A stretch of 64,000 nucleotides of DNA from contig CAWBYP010000004.1 in assembly GCA_963793005.1 (NCBI GenBank), forward strand, positions 186,001-250,000, read 5' to 3'. The translations under genes were made by a program, and so were the position numbers. The number at the start of each line of letters is the position of its first letter. Within the stretch, counting starts at the first letter, position 1. Shown in pieces: positions 61,931 through 64,000 of the stretch. The notes beneath the pieces are model-generated. The model made no database searches and was not told the DNA's origin. It saw nothing but the letters and a program-made list of their open reading frames with translations. The DNA is from RPQJ01 sp963793005 (lineage in GTDB: Bacteria > Pseudomonadota > Gammaproteobacteria > Steroidobacterales > Steroidobacteraceae).

Positions 61931-62089
61931 GACGACCGGTTCGGGCAAGCGCTTGACGGCATGCTGCCTGCGCATCCCAGGCGGGCAGGTTGTCGTAATC
62001 GCAACCGGCTGGGCTGGCGTACTGATCGCCCACGCACCGGGTAAGCTAGCGCAGCCGCCGGGATCCCCCGCCCCCACCCAGGATTGAGC

Positions 62090-63874
62090 ATGGCCGACGT
62101 TTTTGTCTCCTACGCCCGCAGCGACAAGGCCCGGGTAGCGCCCGTAGTGGCCGCCATCGAGGCGCAAGGCCTGTCGGTCTGGTGGGACCCGGAAATCACT
62201 CCTGGGCAGGAATTCGACAGCCAGATCGAGGCCGAGATGCAGGCAGCAGCAGCCGTAATGGTTGTCTGGACGCCGGCGTCGGTCGTCTCACGCTGGGTAC
62301 GCGGCGAGGCACGCGAGGCGGCTGATCGCGGCATCCTGGTCCCCGTGCGCTTTGCAGGCGCCCGGCTGCCGATGGACGTGCGCGCGATACATACCACCGA
62401 TCTCGACAACTGGAACGAGGACCGTGACAGCGTCCCGTTCCAGGAACTGGTGCGCGCTCTCAGCGCGATGCTGGGGCGCCAGCGCGCGAGCCAGCCGTCG
62501 CAGGACGCGGGTAACAGATCACCGGCCGCTCAGGCACCTGCCGCAAACGGGGTCGCTGCGTCTCGCGTCAATATCTGCGTCCTGCCCTTCTCCAACATGA
62601 GCGGCGACCAGGAACAGGAGTATTTCAGCGACGGCATCAGCGAGGACATCATCACGGATTTGAGCAAGGTGTCGGCGCTCGCGGTCGTGTCGCGCAACAC
62701 GGCGTTCACGTTCAAGGGCAAGAACGTCGACGTGTCGCAGATTGCGAAGCAGTTGAAAGTCAGCTACATCCTGGAAGGCAGCGTACGCAAGGCCGGCGGC
62801 CGGGTCCGCATCACGGCGCAGCTCATCGAGGGTTCCAGCGACAATCACGTCTGGGCCGAGCGCTACGACCGCGACCTGAACGACATCTTCGCGCTGCAGG
62901 ACGAGATTTCCGAGGCCATCGTCAAGGCACTCCGGCTGCAGCTGCTACCGGAGGAAAAGCAGGCGATCGAGCACCGTGGAACGACGAACCTCGATGCCTA
63001 CAACCTCTATCTCATGGCTAGGCAGCACTACGCGACCGGGCTCATGAGCGACACGCGACGCAGCGACACCGTGATCCGGCTGTGCCGCGGTGCCATCGAA
63101 CTCGATCCCGATTACGCGCGCGCATGGGCGCTGATGGCCACGGCGCAACGGATGCGGCTCTACTCGACGGGCGACGGGGACAACGGATCCGTGGCCGTGA
63201 CGCGGGCTCTCGCACTCGACGAAAATCTCGCCGAGGCGCACGCAGCAAAGGCCGGCATACTCGCGCTTGGCGGGGAGTACAGTGCAGCGCAGGACGAAAT
63301 CGAGATCGCGCTGCGCCTCGACCCGGAATCCGCGGACGTGCACAGGGAAGCGGCGCGACTGCACTTCCACCAGCGCCGGCTCGTCGAAGCCGCGCAGCAC
63401 TGGGAAAAGATTTCTGCGCTGGTGGAGACCGATTTCGGCTCGGGAGGCCTGCTGGTCACCTGCTACACGGCCCTCGGCGACTCGGCCAGCCTGCGACGAG
63501 TGGCAGAGCGCACACTTACCCGCGCCGAGAAAGCGATCGCCATGGACGCCGACAATGGTTCAGCCATGGCGACGATGGTGAGCTGCCTGCTCGTGCTTGG
63601 GGACGCAGAGCGCGCAAAGGAATGGGCCCGGCGCGCCATCCTGATCGATCCTGACAATGCGACCATGCGTTACAACCTCGCATGCGACATGGTCATCAGC
63701 CTGCGCGATTTCGATGCTGCGCTCGAATTCCTCGGCCCGGTGTTGAAAAAATCGGGCACCGAGCAACTCGAATGGCTGAAGAGCGATCCGGACCTCGACC
63801 CCCTCCGCGCCGACCCACGCTTCCAGGCCATGATCAGCGATGCCGAGCAGCGCCTGGCCGCAGCAAGCTCTTAG
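62090..63874 (+). CDS. TIR-FlgO-like-TPR protein
   Basis: The 594-residue protein starts with a TIR domain (residues 2-125: ADVFVSYARSDKARVAP, GLSVWWDPEITPGQEF, and SRWVRGEA with a Glu73 at the place of the catalytic Glu of NAD-cleaving TIRs). A linker (about 126-155) and a FlgO/TolB-N-like domain (INICVLPFSNMSGDQEQEYFSDGISEDI to about residue 285) follow, then several TPR repeats (about 300-560). The FlgO-TPR part is common in regulators with an N-terminal adenylate cyclase or wHTH domain; here a TIR replaces it. Role in signalling or defence is unknown. Confidence 0.85.
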   Translation: MADVFVSYARSDKARVAPVVAAIEAQGLSVWWDPEITPGQEFDSQIEAEMQAAAAVMVVWTPASVVSRWVRGEAREAADRGILVPVRFAGARLPMDVRAIHTTDLDNWNEDRDSVPFQELVRALSAMLGRQRASQPSQDAGNRSPAAQAPAANGVAASRVNICVLPFSNMSGDQEQEYFSDGISEDIITDLSKVSALAVVSRNTAFTFKGKNVDVSQIAKQLKVSYILEGSVRKAGGRVRITAQLIEGSSDNHVWAERYDRDLNDIFALQDEISEAIVKALRLQLLPEEKQAIEHRGTTNLDAYNLYLMARQHYATGLMSDTRRSDTVIRLCRGAIELDPDYARAWALMATAQRMRLYSTGDGDNGSVAVTRALALDENLAEAHAAKAGILALGGEYSAAQDEIEIALRLDPESADVHREAARLHFHQRRLVEAAQHWEKISALVETDFGSGGLLVTCYTALGDSASLRRVAERTLTRAEKAIAMDADNGSAMATMVSCLLVLGDAERAKEWARRAILIDPDNATMRYNLACDMVISLRDFDAALEFLGPVLKKSGTEQLEWLKSDPDLDPLRADPRFQAMISDAEQRLAAASS

Positions 63875-63880
63875 GTCGCC

Positions 63881-64000
63881 TCAGCCCGGTGGTGACACCG
63901 GCATGTAGATCGGCCCGCTGCCGCCGTAGGCCTCGACGTAGAACTGCGAGCCGCACTGGTAGTACCGCACGTTGTCCACGTCCATGACCGTCGGCTCACA
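63881..64000 (-). CDS. C-terminal end of a hypothetical protein, 5' part beyond window
   Basis: The minus strand has an open frame from the window edge to a TGA at 63881-63883, encoding 39 residues rich in Tyr, Gly and Pro (for instance VRYYQCGSQFYVEAYGG and a Pro-rich end YMPVSPPG). It is convergent with the TIR gene, 6 bp apart. The composition suggests a small secreted or surface protein, but no family can be named from the tail alone. Confidence 0.55.
   Translation of the reverse strand, partial: CEPTVMDVDNVRYYQCGSQFYVEAYGGSGPIYMPVSPPG

Overview
The window is a GC-rich, gene-dense chromosome segment from a Proteobacterium, most likely a gammaproteobacterium of the Steroidobacter/Nevskia/Woeseia type. 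That placement is an inference. It rests on the DUF6763 acidic protein, TonB-dependent receptors, the PhhA and NirS lineages and the overall gene style; there is no rRNA or marker phylogeny here. There is one tRNA (Arg, TCG anticodon, CCA encoded). I found no insertion sequence, integrase, phage module or CRISPR array. The only degraded gene I can defend is a DUF1353 remnant near 8.5 kb.

Layout. 0-2.9 kb (minus strand): a thiamine-uptake operon with a TPP riboswitch, a TonB-dependent receptor, a small YkoF-like thiamine-binding protein and a PnuC/PnuT permease cut by the window edge. 2.9-13.4 kb: mixed metabolism (PhzF-like isomerase, Rieske ferredoxin, exported SurE-type nucleotidase, NmrA-like protein, NTF2-like secreted protein, MBL hydrolase plus rhodanese, SDR, tRNA-Arg, methylmalonate-semialdehyde dehydrogenase, phenylalanine hydroxylase). 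13.4-16.8 kb: a molybdopterin operon moaA-moaC-moaD followed by a single gene fusing MoaE, MoeB and a rhodanese domain. 16.8-21 kb (minus): acyl-CoA dehydrogenase-proB-proA, joined by ATGA overlaps. 21-34.5 kb: housekeeping and envelope genes (DUF6763, GNAT, CHAD, photolyase, CNBD protein, panD, thioredoxin-CcdA fusion, FAD oxidoreductase, aquaporin, DUF748, tesB, ferredoxin-NADP reductase).

34.7-45.7 kb is a denitrification island: hemN, a quinol-dependent NO reductase, nnrS, a SirB2-family gene, a Dnr-type regulator, a cytochrome cd1 nitrite reductase carrying an extra N-terminal cytochrome c domain, and a TonB receptor of the haem type. Near-perfect FNR/Dnr boxes (TTGAY-N4-RTCAA) precede hemN, norB and nirS. 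A one-mismatch copy lies before the TonB receptor. The island makes NO from nitrite and N2O from NO. No haem d1 biosynthesis, nar or nos genes are in view.

45.7-64 kb: metY, a FUSC-like membrane protein, a patatin with a C-terminal barrel, a TrmA-family RNA methyltransferase, a 40-residue small protein, an RND efflux pair coupled to a histone-deacetylase-like hydrolase, an AraC regulator divergent from a ThDP-enzyme/SDR operon, a MAPEG protein, a TIR-FlgO-TPR protein and the 3' end of a small minus-strand gene. The most distinctive elements are the MoaE-MoeB-rhodanese fusion, the di-c-type NirS, the TIR-TPR protein, and the riboswitch whose 3' strand runs into the receptor's ribosome-binding site.
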